From positions 1,426,001 through 1,490,000 of the forward strand of contig NZ_AP023354.1 in NCBI RefSeq assembly GCF_018324685.1: a stretch of 64,000 bases of DNA. The letters are read 5' to 3'. Shown here in pieces: positions 26,450 through 34,762 of the stretch. A program made the translations under genes and the position numbers. Positions within the stretch are counted from its first letter, which is position 1, and each line of letters opens with the position of its first letter. The notes beneath the pieces are model-generated. The model did no database searches, was not told the DNA's origin, and was given only the letters and a program-made list of their open reading frames with translations. The stretch comes from Actinocatenispora sera (GTDB lineage: Bacteria; Actinomycetota; Actinomycetes; Mycobacteriales; Micromonosporaceae).

Positions 26450-27115
26450 TCAGCGCCGGACGAACTCGGCGCGCCAGCGGCGGACCGGCGGGTCCTCGCT
26501 GGTGTCCGCGAGATCCTCGATCAGCGCCGGTCGCAGGCCGTCGACCGCGAACGCCTCGATCTCGGTACGGGTCAGCGGCCACGGCATCCGGCCGACCGGA
26601 TCGTCGTCGTCCCGGGCCCGCGCGATCACCAGCAGCCGGCCGCCGGGCCGCAGCAGCTCGGCGAACCGGGCGGTGGCCCGGCGGCGGGCCGCGCCCTGCA
26701 GGGTCTGCACCGTGTACGCCTCGAAGACCAGGTCGAACGTGCCGAGCAGGTCGGCCGGCGGGTCGAGCAGGTCCGCCACCCGGTAGCGCACCGGCGAGCC
26801 GGCGAACCGTTCCCGGGCCGCCCGCACGGCGCTCGGTGCCACGTCGAACGCGACCGTGTCGTACCCGAGGGCGGCGAGATGTTCGGCGTCGTCGCCGAGG
26901 CCGCAGCCCACCACCAGCGCCCGGCCCTCGTGCCCGGAGTGTGCCGCGGACCAGTCGACCAGCAGCGGGTTGGGTTCCAGGTCGGCCCACGGCACGACCG
27001 CGGTGCCGGACTCGGCCGCCGCGTACAGCCGCTCGAACCAGCCGGTGTCGTCGCCGGCCGCGACCGCCTCGGCCGCCAGCTTCCGCGCGTACCCGCGCTG
27101 CCCATCGTCGGTCAT
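26450..27115 (-). CDS. Class I SAM-dependent methyltransferase (thiopurine methyltransferase-like)
   Basis: A 221-residue protein. The SAM motif I is seen as ALVVGCGLGDDAEHLAALGY with acidic strand 2 FDVAPSAVRAAR. LLRPGGRLLVIAR is the motif after strand 5. The N-terminal WFERLYAAAESG and VPWADLEPNPLL match the thiopurine S-methyltransferase-like branch. The start ATG overlaps the stop of the upstream phosphatase by 4 bases, so the two are translationally coupled. The methyl acceptor is unknown. Confidence 0.87.
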   Translation of the reverse strand: MTDDGQRGYARKLAAEAVAAGDDTGWFERLYAAAESGTAVVPWADLEPNPLLVDWSAAHSGHEGRALVVGCGLGDDAEHLAALGYDTVAFDVAPSAVRAARERFAGSPVRYRVADLLDPPADLLGTFDLVFEAYTVQTLQGAARRRATARFAELLRPGGRLLVIARARDDDDPVGRMPWPLTRTEIEAFAVDGLRPALIEDLADTSEDPPVRRWRAEFVRR

Positions 27116-27804
27116 GCCCGTCCCTCTCGCTCGTCTCGCCGGTCGCCCGCCCAGCACAGCACCCGCAGCGGCCGTTCGGAGTCCATCGTGTCGTCGGCTG
27201 CCGGCGCTTCGGAACGTGCCGCGCTCAGCCCGGCGGTACCGGTGTCCGGCGCTTCCAGGACCGCGCGCCCGGCGTTCGGCAGCTCCGGTACGTGCCGGGA
27301 CAGCCCGGCCGCGAGCCGGGGCACGGCGACCGCGAACAGCGTGCCGTGCCCGACCAGTACCGCGGTGCCGCCGGCCGGCAGGTCCGCGAGCACGTCGAGA
27401 AGCACCGTACGCAGCCGGCGGACCAGGTCGGTGCCGTCCTCCCCGCCGGGCAGCCGCGGCGTCGGATCGTCCCGCCAGCGCGCGAACGTCGTCGCCACCA
27501 GCGCCGCGTCGGCCGGGTCGGTACTGCCGTGCAACGTCCCGATCAGCGCCTCGTGGCCGGCCGGATGCACCCGCACCGGCAGCCGGTACCGCGCGGCGAT
27601 CGGCTCGGCGGTCCGCATCGCCCGCGCCATCGGCGACGACCACACCGTGTCCGGTGCGTACTCCGCCGGCCAGTCCGCGGCCAGCCGGACCACCTGCCGT
27701 TCGCCCAGCGGCGACAGCGGTACGCCGGGGATCGCGCAGGTCAGCGAGTGGTCCACGTTCGCGGTGCTCTGCCCGTGCCGCACCAGCACGATCCGCCGGC
27801 TCAC
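27112..27804 (-). CDS. Histidine phosphatase (phosphoglycerate-mutase-like)
   Basis: A 230-residue protein opening with the catalytic RHG motif in IVLVRHGQSTANVDH; the second catalytic histidine lies in VLVGHGTLF. EPIAARYRLPVRVHP is a typical mid-section. The family covers phosphoglycerate mutase, sugar-phosphatases and nucleotide phosphatases, so the substrate is open. It overlaps the methyltransferase by 4 bases. It ends with an unusual acidic/alanine-rich tail. The pheA gene lies 79 bp upstream on the same strand. Confidence 0.88.
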   Translation of the reverse strand: MSRRIVLVRHGQSTANVDHSLTCAIPGVPLSPLGERQVVRLAADWPAEYAPDTVWSSPMARAMRTAEPIAARYRLPVRVHPAGHEALIGTLHGSTDPADAALVATTFARWRDDPTPRLPGGEDGTDLVRRLRTVLLDVLADLPAGGTAVLVGHGTLFAVAVPRLAAGLSRHVPELPNAGRAVLEAPDTGTAGLSAARSEAPAADDTMDSERPLRVLCWAGDRRDEREGRA

Positions 27805-27883
27805 CGCGCCCCACCGCCCCGCGGGAGGCTGATCAGGGCGCCTGGACGCAGGGACGGCGCTGTTCGCGGGTACGACACCATGA

Positions 27884-28828
27884 TCAACGCGACTCCGGCG
27901 GGGTGGGGTGGCCGGCGCGGATCCGGGCCAGCCAGGACCGCGCCTCGGTGAAGTCGGCGTCGGACATGCCGGGCGGCGGCGGGACCGGCGGCTCGGCGCC
28001 GGCCCGCGGGTACGAGCCGAAGAAGCGCACGTCCCGGCAGATCCGGCGCAGCCCGGCCAGCGCCTCGCCCATCCGCGCGTCGGCGACGTGGCCGGTGCAG
28101 TCGAGCAGGAAGCAGTACCGGCCGAGTGCCTCGCCGGTCGGCCGGGACTCGATCCGGCTCAGGTTGACCCCGCGCACCGCCAGCTCGGTGAGCACCGCGA
28201 GCAGCGCACCGACCCGGTCGTGCGCGATGAACACGGCGATCGTGGTGACGTCGTTGCCGGTCGGTTCGGGTGCCGGCGCGGGCCGCTCCAGCAGCACGAA
28301 CCGCGTCATCGCGTCGGCGTGGTCGGCCACCCCCTCGGCGAGCACGGTGAGCCCGTGCCGCCGCGCGGCCAGCGGCGTGGACAGCGCCCCGTCGTACTCG
28401 CCCTGGGCGCACAGGATCGCCGCGGTGGCGTTGGACAGCACGTCGGTGACGGTTGCGGCCGGTACGGTGTCGCGCAGCCAGCGTCGGCACTGGGCCGAGG
28501 CCTGCGGATGCGCCGCGACGGTACGCACGGCGTCCAGGCCGCGGCCGTCGCGGGTGGCGAACACGAACCGGATCGGCAGCACCACCTCGCGCCGGATCTG
28601 CAGCGGGCCGCCGGCGACCAGGTCGTCGACGGTCACCGGCACCGACCCGCCGACCGAGTTCTCCAGCGGTACCAGGGCCGCGTCGGCGTCACCGCCGCGT
28701 ACCGCGTCGAGCGCCTCCGGCACGGTGCGCGCCGGCAGCAGGGTGGCGTCGGCGGTTTCCGGTAGGGTCCGCAGCGCCTCCTCGCTGAAGGTCCCCTCCG
28801 GCCCGAGGTAGCTGTACCGCGTCGACAT
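27884..28828 (-). CDS. pheA: Prephenate dehydratase
   Basis: A 314-residue monofunctional prephenate dehydratase that converts prephenate to phenylpyruvate in phenylalanine synthesis. The N-terminal YLGPEGTFSEEAL, the ENSVGGSV substrate segment and the DAMTRFVLLE catalytic region (Thr/Phe) are present. A C-terminal ACT domain carries ESRPTGEALGRYCFLLD, the phenylalanine-feedback site. The length matches the actinobacterial enzyme. There is no fused chorismate mutase. The start ATG at 28828 heads a 267-bp gap to the divergent IclR regulator. Confidence 0.96.
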   Translation of the reverse strand: MSTRYSYLGPEGTFSEEALRTLPETADATLLPARTVPEALDAVRGGDADAALVPLENSVGGSVPVTVDDLVAGGPLQIRREVVLPIRFVFATRDGRGLDAVRTVAAHPQASAQCRRWLRDTVPAATVTDVLSNATAAILCAQGEYDGALSTPLAARRHGLTVLAEGVADHADAMTRFVLLERPAPAPEPTGNDVTTIAVFIAHDRVGALLAVLTELAVRGVNLSRIESRPTGEALGRYCFLLDCTGHVADARMGEALAGLRRICRDVRFFGSYPRAGAEPPVPPPPGMSDADFTEARSWLARIRAGHPTPPESR

Positions 28829-29094
28829 GCGGCGAGCCTATGTCGCTGCCGGTGGCGGCCGGCGCCCGGTCCGAGAGGTGACGAAGGCCGCTAGCGTGGC
28901 AAACCAGGTCACCACCGCATGGCCAGTTTGTCGACTACAGTTCGTGATAGAATTCGCCATAAAGGCGTGACTACAGCCACAAATCCCGCCACGCTGAGTC
29001 ACCTCACGTAACCGGGTCTTCTCAGTAAGTGCGGCAATACCTATCGTGGACAGATCCGCTCGGGTACGGGGCGGATCAAATGCGGAGGTTTGTT

Positions 29095-29901
29095 GTGCGC
29101 ACTGACGGCTCACAGGCACCCTCGGACCTGATCCAAAGTGTGTCCCGTGCACTGCGGATTCTGGAGACCGTAGGGCGTTCCCAGCGTGGACTCACGGTCA
29201 AGCAGATCGCGCGACGGTGCGAACTCGGCCTGTCCACCACCTACCACCTCGTGCGCACCCTGACGTACGAGGGCTACCTGATCCGGTGCAACGACGGCAC
29301 CTACCTCCCCGGGTTGGAGGTGGCGGACAGGTTTCGGGAATTGAGCGCGGCCGTCCGGCCGCCGACCGACACCGCGGTCGGGTTGCGCCGGGCCGCCGGG
29401 GCCACCGGGTTCAGCCACTACCTGGCCCGGTTCGTCGACGGCAAGGTGGCCATCACCGGCGTCGCCGAGGGCCCGCGGTCGCCGCACCTGGAGGACCTGA
29501 TCGTCGGGTTCGACGACGCGGCGCACGCCACCGCGATCGGCAAGGCGCTGCTCGCCACCCTGGACGTGACCCATCGACGGCGCTACCTGTCGGTGGTCGG
29601 CATGCGGCCGTACACCCGGTCCACCGTGGTCGACCGGCAGCAGCTGGAGCACGACCTCGCCGGGCTGCGTCGGCGCGGCACCTTCGTCGAGCGCGGGCAG
29701 TACCGCGACAACGTGGCCTGCGCGGCCACCGTGATCAGCACCGGGTCGGCCGAGTCGCCGCACATGGTGCTGGGCTGCACGATGTCGCTGGAGGAGTTCC
29801 AGCGCAACGAGCCGACGGTGTTGAACCAACTCGCCACCGTCTCGCGCAGCATCGCCGCCGCCGTGGCCAACAACCCGACCCCGCCGCCGCTGCCGCTCTG
29901 A
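29095..29901 (+). CDS. IclR-family transcriptional regulator
   Basis: A 268-residue regulator. The N-terminal winged helix (about 8-70) contains QSVSRALRILETVGRSQRG and AR-CELGLSTTYHLVRTLTYEGY-type recognition. The IclR effector domain (about 85-260) has FDDAAHATAIGKALLA and RGQYRDNVACAATVIS. The GTG at 29095 has CGGAGG (29083-29088) at good spacing. An open frame continues upstream to 29029 without a ribosome site. It is divergent from pheA. AT-richer DNA (about 28920-29040) upstream probably carries its promoter. The ligand is unknown. Confidence 0.9.
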   Translation: MRTDGSQAPSDLIQSVSRALRILETVGRSQRGLTVKQIARRCELGLSTTYHLVRTLTYEGYLIRCNDGTYLPGLEVADRFRELSAAVRPPTDTAVGLRRAAGATGFSHYLARFVDGKVAITGVAEGPRSPHLEDLIVGFDDAAHATAIGKALLATLDVTHRRRYLSVVGMRPYTRSTVVDRQQLEHDLAGLRRRGTFVERGQYRDNVACAATVISTGSAESPHMVLGCTMSLEEFQRNEPTVLNQLATVSRSIAAAVANNPTPPPLPL

Positions 29902-30085
29902 CCCCAGCACACCTGTCGCCGGCTCGCCGCAGTGCAGGCCGGCTTTCGTCGTGTCCGGATCCGCGCTGAGGCTGGGAATCGCGATCTGCACCGTCGCACT
30001 CCCGGTCCGTCGCCACGCGGTGACGCCGCCGTAACTTTCGGTTCATCGGCTCCGCAGGACACCGACATCACGGGGAGGTGGACCG

Positions 30086-30445
30086 GTGAACGCGACCAGC
30101 ACGGCACCGGCCGGTGTGGGAGTGGCCGAACGCGGCAGGCACAGCGCCACCGCGACGGTTGCGGGCGAGGCACCGCCGGGCGGTACCGAGGCGGCAGCGG
30201 TCGCGCCGGCCGTACCCGACGACGTGGTCGACGCGCTGCTCTGGCGAGACGCGCAGTACGTGCTGAACCGGCACCGGCCGGACGGCTCGCGCTGTGGCTA
30301 CTGCGGCGAGCCGAGCCCGTGCACCGCGACCCGGCTGGCCACCAGAGCGGCCAGCGCGGCGCGTACGCCGGCCCGGCCGGCCGGGCGCAGCGCCCAGTGG
30401 CGGGTCGTCACCGGCGTCACGATCACCCCGCCGAACGGGCACTGA
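30086..30445 (+). CDS. Small cysteine-motif protein of unknown function
   Basis: A 119-residue protein with no recognised fold. An Ala/Thr/Gly-rich first half leads to VVDALLWRDAQYVLNRHRPD, then a cysteine cluster SRCGYCGEPSPCTATRLA that could bind a metal. The GTG at 30086 is preceded by GGGAGG. Similar short Cys-motif proteins are common in actinobacteria, but I cannot name a function. It stands alone between the IclR regulator and the S53 peptidase. Confidence 0.65.
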   Translation: MNATSTAPAGVGVAERGRHSATATVAGEAPPGGTEAAAVAPAVPDDVVDALLWRDAQYVLNRHRPDGSRCGYCGEPSPCTATRLATRAASAARTPARPAGRSAQWRVVTGVTITPPNGH

Positions 30446-30885
30446 CCTTCAACCGGCTCGGCGCCTTCCGACGGCGCCGGGCAGGCGGCTCCGCTCGGTT
30501 CCGCGCCGAGCGTCCGACCAGGAAGCCGTCCGGCTTCCGCCCCCGCGGATCGGCGGACCACCGGGGACGTCGTTCCCTGGCCGTACCGCGGGACGGGACG
30601 CACCGCACTGCACCGCACGGCCCGGCGGTGCGCGAGGCGGTGGTCCCCGACGATGGGCGGGGCGCGCTCGACGTTCCCCCGCGCTCCGGGTGCGACCCGC
30701 CCATCGATAACGGCCGTCCGGTCGGCCGCTCGACGAGCTCCAGCGATGAACCCGCTGTGACCGGTTTACTCCTTAAGGTTTCCATAATGTCGGAGTTATC
30801 AGCTTTCGGGATGAGGTATATGCACCGTTCGCGCTGAATACTGTTCGCATTCCTCCGCACGACCCCTACCGCAAGGAGGACAGGA
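30446..30885. other. 440-bp intergenic stretch with probable peptidase promoter
   Basis: No gene is visible here. The last 130 bases are distinctly AT-rich for this genome (TTTACTCCTTAAGGTTTCC, then ATAATG) and contain the CCTTAAGG palindrome. A strong AAGGAGG ribosome site lies at 30873-30879. This is probably the promoter and leader of the S53 peptidase gene. Confidence 0.5.
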
Positions 30886-32064
30886 ATGCGAACCAAGCCC
30901 CTCGCCGGTGCCGCCGTCGCTGTTGGCGGCGCACTGGCTCTGGCGTTCAGCGCCGCACCGGCCAACGCGCAGACCGCGACGACCGACGGCTCGAACGTCA
31001 CGCACAGCTGTGCCCGGCCCACGAAGGCGGGTGAGATGGCCTGCCTGGCGCTGGTGCGTACCGACGTCAAGCAGCCCCGGTCGATCGGCCGGCACGCCGA
31101 CCCGTCCGGGCTCGGCCCGGCCGACCTGCAGTCCGCGTACAACCTTGCCGCCGACGGCGGCGAGGGCCAGACCGTGGCCATCGTCGACGCGTACGACGAC
31201 CCGAACGCCGAGGCCGACCTGAACGCGTACCGGGCCCAGTACGGCCTGGGTGAAGCGGACTTCCAGAAGGTCAACCAGGACGGTGACGCCAGCCCGCTGC
31301 CCACGGCGGACTCCGGCTGGGCCACCGAGATCTCGCTCGACCTGGACATGGTGTCCGCGGTCGCGCCGAAGGCCAAGATCCTGCTGGTCGAGGCGAACAG
31401 CGCGAGCATGGACGACCTCGGCGCCTCGGTGAACACCGCCGTGGAGCTGGGCGCCACCGCGGTGTCCAACAGCTACGGCGGCGGCGAGGACGCGAGCGAG
31501 CAGCAGGCCGACGACCAGTACTTCAACCACCCGGGTGTGGCGATCACCGTCTCCTCCGGCGACTCCGGCTACGGCACCGAGTACCCGGCGGCGTCGCAGT
31601 ACGTCACCGCGGTCGGCGGTACCTCGCTGACCAAGGACTCGTCCGACCGTGGCTGGTCGGAGAGCGCCTGGGACGGCGCCGGCTCCGGTGAGTCGCAGTA
31701 CATCAGCAAGCCGTCCTGGGAGACGGACGCGACCGGGACCAGCAACCGCGCCATCGCGGACGTGTCCGCGGTCGCCGACCCCAACACCGGCCTCGCCGTG
31801 TACGACACGTACGAGCAGGACGGGTGGATGGTCGTCGGTGGCACCAGCGCCTCGTCGCCGATCATCGCCGGCGTGTACGCCGACGCCGGCTCGCCCGGGG
31901 ACAACCCGGCGAGCGACCCGTGGTCGAACAGCGACAGCCTGAACGACGTCACCACCGGCAGCAACGGCAGCTGCGACATCCAGCAGCTGTGCAACGCCGG
32001 CGACGGCTGGGACGGCCCGACCGGCCTGGGCACCCCGAACGGCACCGACGCGTTCAAGGGCTGA
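30886..32064 (+). CDS. Secreted S53 (sedolisin) peptidase
   Basis: A 392-residue secreted serine-carboxyl peptidase. A signal peptide (1-28, ending APANA) leads the protein. The catalytic set is visible: E148 and D152 in TEISLDLDMV, oxyanion D226 in SGDSGYG and nucleophile S321 in GGTSASSP. A C-terminal DG-rich turn (GDGWDGPTGLGTPNG) fits the calcium site. The usual propeptide of roughly 150-200 residues is missing; only about 45 residues separate the signal from the catalytic domain. Cysteine pairs (C42/C53, C378/C387 approximately) suggest disulfides. It is probably an extracellular acid or neutral protease. Confidence 0.88.
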   Translation: MRTKPLAGAAVAVGGALALAFSAAPANAQTATTDGSNVTHSCARPTKAGEMACLALVRTDVKQPRSIGRHADPSGLGPADLQSAYNLAADGGEGQTVAIVDAYDDPNAEADLNAYRAQYGLGEADFQKVNQDGDASPLPTADSGWATEISLDLDMVSAVAPKAKILLVEANSASMDDLGASVNTAVELGATAVSNSYGGGEDASEQQADDQYFNHPGVAITVSSGDSGYGTEYPAASQYVTAVGGTSLTKDSSDRGWSESAWDGAGSGESQYISKPSWETDATGTSNRAIADVSAVADPNTGLAVYDTYEQDGWMVVGGTSASSPIIAGVYADAGSPGDNPASDPWSNSDSLNDVTTGSNGSCDIQQLCNAGDGWDGPTGLGTPNGTDAFKG

Positions 32065-32090
32065 CCCGACCGGGCTCGACCCCGCATCGA

Positions 32091-32124
32091 GGCATGGCCA
32101 CCAGCATCAGCTGGTGGCCATGCC
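32091..32124 (+). terminator. Perfect 15-bp hairpin after the S53 gene
   Basis: Arms GGCATGGCCACCAGC (32091-32105) and GCTGGTGGCCATGCC (32110-32124) with loop ATCA lie 26 bases after the stop codon. There is no U run, but the stem is complete. It probably ends the peptidase transcript. Confidence 0.85.
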
Positions 32125-32193
32125 GTCGTGCTGGACCACCCGGGCGGGTTACCGAGTGGTACTCCGTGCAAATCAGGTCATAACATGTGGTGC

Positions 32194-33192
32194 ATGGCTG
32201 AGCTGGAATTACGGCACCTGCGTCTGGTCTGCGCCATCGCCGAGGAGCCCAGCCTGACCCGGGCGGCGGCCCGGCTCGGCGTCTCGCAACCGTCCCTGTC
32301 CGCCACCCTGCAGCGCATCGAGCGCCGGCTCGGCGGCCAGCTGTTCGAGCGCGAACGCACCGGCATGCGCGTCACCGAACTCGGGGCGTACCTGGTCTCC
32401 TCGGCCCGGGTGGTGCTCGCCGACATGGAGAGCCTGCTCGCGGGCGCCGACGCGCGCACCCGGGCACCGGCCGGCGCGCTGCGCATCGGCGCCTGCCCCG
32501 GCGCGATCGGGCCCAACCTGGCCCGCGGCATCACCGAGATCCTGCCCACCGACGATGTCACGCTGGAGGTCGCCGGGATCGGCCAGCTGGCACAGGATCT
32601 GGAGTCGCGCCGGCTCGACTTCGCCGTACTGGACGAGTGCGCCGGGGTGCCGCTGCCCACCAGCGACCGGCTGGACACCCGGTTGCTCGTCGCCGAACCG
32701 GTCTTCGTCGCCCTCTCCGAGGGCCACCCGCTGGCCGAACGACCGACCGTCGAACTCGCCGATCTGGCGCCGGAAGACTGGGCGATCGCCCCGATGCGGG
32801 ACGGCAACGACCAGGTCGTGCTGTCCCGCGCGTGCGCGGTCGCCGGGTTCAGGCCGCGGATCCGGCACGAGGTGAACGAGCCCGCCACCTGCCGGGAACT
32901 GGTCGCCGCCGGCGGCGCCGTCGCGCTGGCCCAGCCGACCTCGCGGGACGGGTCCGGCATCGCCGTCCGGCCGCTCGCCGGCGACCCGATCATCCTGGAA
33001 CGCTGGCTGGTCTGGCATCCGGCCGGCCCGCACGCCCAGCACGCCGCCGACGTGTACCGGTGCGCCGCCCGGGCGTACCTGTCCCAGCTGGACCGCAACC
33101 CCGACTACCGGCGCTGGTGGGACCGGCATCCGGAGGCACACCGCCAGCTGTCCGCCGCCATCGGCGAACCAGTCGTGCGGGTCGGCGCCTGA
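32194..33192 (+). CDS. LysR-family transcriptional regulator
   Basis: A 332-residue regulator. The N-terminal winged helix (ELRHLRLVCAIAEEPSLTRA, then RLGVSQPSLSATLQRIE) and the coiled linker lead to a periplasmic-binding-like effector domain (about 95-300). The ATG at 32194 (MAELELRH) matches the family start; an ATG at 32185 and a GTG at 32188 lie just upstream without good ribosome sites. A tail of about 35 residues after the effector domain (RNPDYRRWWDRHPEAHRQLS) is unusual for LysR. No obvious target is divergent from it. Confidence 0.87.
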   Translation: MAELELRHLRLVCAIAEEPSLTRAAARLGVSQPSLSATLQRIERRLGGQLFERERTGMRVTELGAYLVSSARVVLADMESLLAGADARTRAPAGALRIGACPGAIGPNLARGITEILPTDDVTLEVAGIGQLAQDLESRRLDFAVLDECAGVPLPTSDRLDTRLLVAEPVFVALSEGHPLAERPTVELADLAPEDWAIAPMRDGNDQVVLSRACAVAGFRPRIRHEVNEPATCRELVAAGGAVALAQPTSRDGSGIAVRPLAGDPIILERWLVWHPAGPHAQHAADVYRCAARAYLSQLDRNPDYRRWWDRHPEAHRQLSAAIGEPVVRVGA

Positions 33193-33318
33193 GGGTTCCG
33201 AGCCGCGCCGCGCCTCCGGTTCCTTTCCGGTTCGCGGCGCGCCTCCGGTGCGTTTCCGAGGCGCCGTGCATCCGGTTCGGTGCGGTCCCCGCGCGGCCGC
33301 GGGTCGTACGGTGGGCGG

Positions 33319-34113
33319 ATGACGAGCTGGGATCCCGACCAGTACCTGCGGTTCGCCGACGAGCGCGCCCGCCCGTTCGGTGACCTGCTCGACCGGGTAC
33401 CGGTGCGCGACCCGGCCGACGTCGTCGACCTGGGCTGCGGCCCCGGCACCATGACCGCGACGCTGGCCCGGCGGTACCCGGCCGCGCGCGTGCTGGGCAT
33501 CGACTCGTCCGCGGAGATGATCGCCGCGGCGCACCCGCTGGGTACCGAGCGGCTCCGGTTCCGGCGCGAGGACATCGCGCAGTGGCAGCCGGAACCGGTC
33601 GACCTGATCGTCAGCAACGCGGCTCTGCAGTGGGTTCCGCGGCACACCGAACTGTTCGGCCGCTGGGTCGCCGCGGTACGGCCGGGCGGCGCGCTCGCGT
33701 TCCAGGTACCGGCCGGCGGCGGTGGCGCGGTGCGGCAGACGATCCGCGCCGTGGTGGAGCGCCCGGCGTGGCGGGACCGGCTCGCGGCGGTGGCCGAACG
33801 GCCCGGGCCGCGCACGGCGAGCCCGGTGCGCCACCCCGAGTCGTACCTGGACGAGCTGGCCCGGATGGGCTGCACCGTGGACGCCTGGGAAACCACGTAC
33901 TACCACGTGCTGCACGGCGAGGATCCGGTGCTGGAGTGGTTCCGCGGCACCGGGCTGCGGCCGTACCTCGACGCGTTGGCCGACGATCCGGCGGCGCGGG
34001 CGGCGTTCGAGCACGAGGTCGCGGTGGCGCTGCGGGACGCGTTCCCGCCGCAGGACTACGGCACCGTGCTGCCCTTTCCGCGCATCTTCGTCGTCGCCCA
34101 ACGCCCGTCCTGA
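33319..34113 (+). CDS. tam: Trans-aconitate 2-methyltransferase-like enzyme
   Basis: A 264-residue SAM-dependent methyltransferase. It opens MTSWDPDQYLRFADERARP, the signature of Tam, which methylates trans-aconitate to detoxify this aconitase inhibitor. Motif I is VVDLGCGPGTMTATLARRYP, and SNAALQWVPRH with WRVRPGG-like VRPGGALAFQVP follow. The C-terminal segment (YYHVLHGEDPVLEWFRGTGL) is also Tam-like. Upstream bases 33200-33290 contain short direct repeats (CGCGCCTCCGG). The ATG at 33319 has only GTGGGCGG nearby. Confidence 0.88.
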   Translation: MTSWDPDQYLRFADERARPFGDLLDRVPVRDPADVVDLGCGPGTMTATLARRYPAARVLGIDSSAEMIAAAHPLGTERLRFRREDIAQWQPEPVDLIVSNAALQWVPRHTELFGRWVAAVRPGGALAFQVPAGGGGAVRQTIRAVVERPAWRDRLAAVAERPGPRTASPVRHPESYLDELARMGCTVDAWETTYYHVLHGEDPVLEWFRGTGLRPYLDALADDPAARAAFEHEVAVALRDAFPPQDYGTVLPFPRIFVVAQRPS

Positions 34114-34142
34114 CCCGTCGGTCGGGCTGGCTGACCGCTGGT

Positions 34143-34457
34143 TCAGGGGGTGTGGGGCGGGCGGAGGAGTTCGGTGGCGGGCGGCAGCGTCGGCGGTTGG
34201 CGGCGGTGCCGGGGCGCGGCGGTCGACCTCGCCGCGAGCGGGCTGTACGGCGTCGCGCCGGTGCCGGCGAGCGCCCACCGGTTGCGCCCGGTGCGGACCA
34301 GCCGGTCGTCGGCGGACAGCTTCTGTACGGCGGTGCGCACGCTGCCGGCCGACCCGGCGGCGGCGAGCAGCTCGCCGGTGGTCAGCGGCGTCGCCGCGGC
34401 CTGCAGCGCGTCGATCGCGCGGTCCACGAAGGACCCCCGTACCCGTTCGTCACCCAC
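34143..34457 (-). CDS. Small winged-helix-like protein
   Basis: A protein of about 104 residues. FVDRAIDALQAAATPLTTGE through KLSADDRLVRTGRNRWAL looks like a small winged helix with a C-terminal wing, resembling DNA-binding modules of actinobacterial hypothetical proteins. The rest is a basic Pro/Arg tail. The start is uncertain: the GTG at 34457 is favoured by content, but GGGAGG lies about 13 bases before it, and the frame continues to 34562. It is convergent with the methyltransferase and sits next to the DUF2326 gene. Its function is unknown. Confidence 0.5.
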   Translation of the reverse strand: MGDERVRGSFVDRAIDALQAAATPLTTGELLAAAGSAGSVRTAVQKLSADDRLVRTGRNRWALAGTGATPYSPLAARSTAAPRHRRQPPTLPPATELLRPPHTP

Positions 34458-34762
34458 TGTCGGCCTGTCGCCTCCCTGTCGTCTGCTGCCAACGGTACTG
34501 GCGGGACCGGCCGGGTACTGGCAAGATCGATGAACATCATCGGGTACCAGCAGATACGTCACGACTTCCGGTCGGACGGGGCGGGGCGGGCGGATGGTCT
34601 GATCGTGAATGCTGCAATACTAAGCGTAGTTGCGCTCGTTTGCCGCATCCGCACCCGAACGTCGGTACCTGTCTCGACGCACCCCGTCGGCACGGGTCCG
34701 GCGGGTGCGCTGGCACAATCGGGCGCAGCGCTCTTGATCTCCCGGGCTACGGAGTAGGGACC

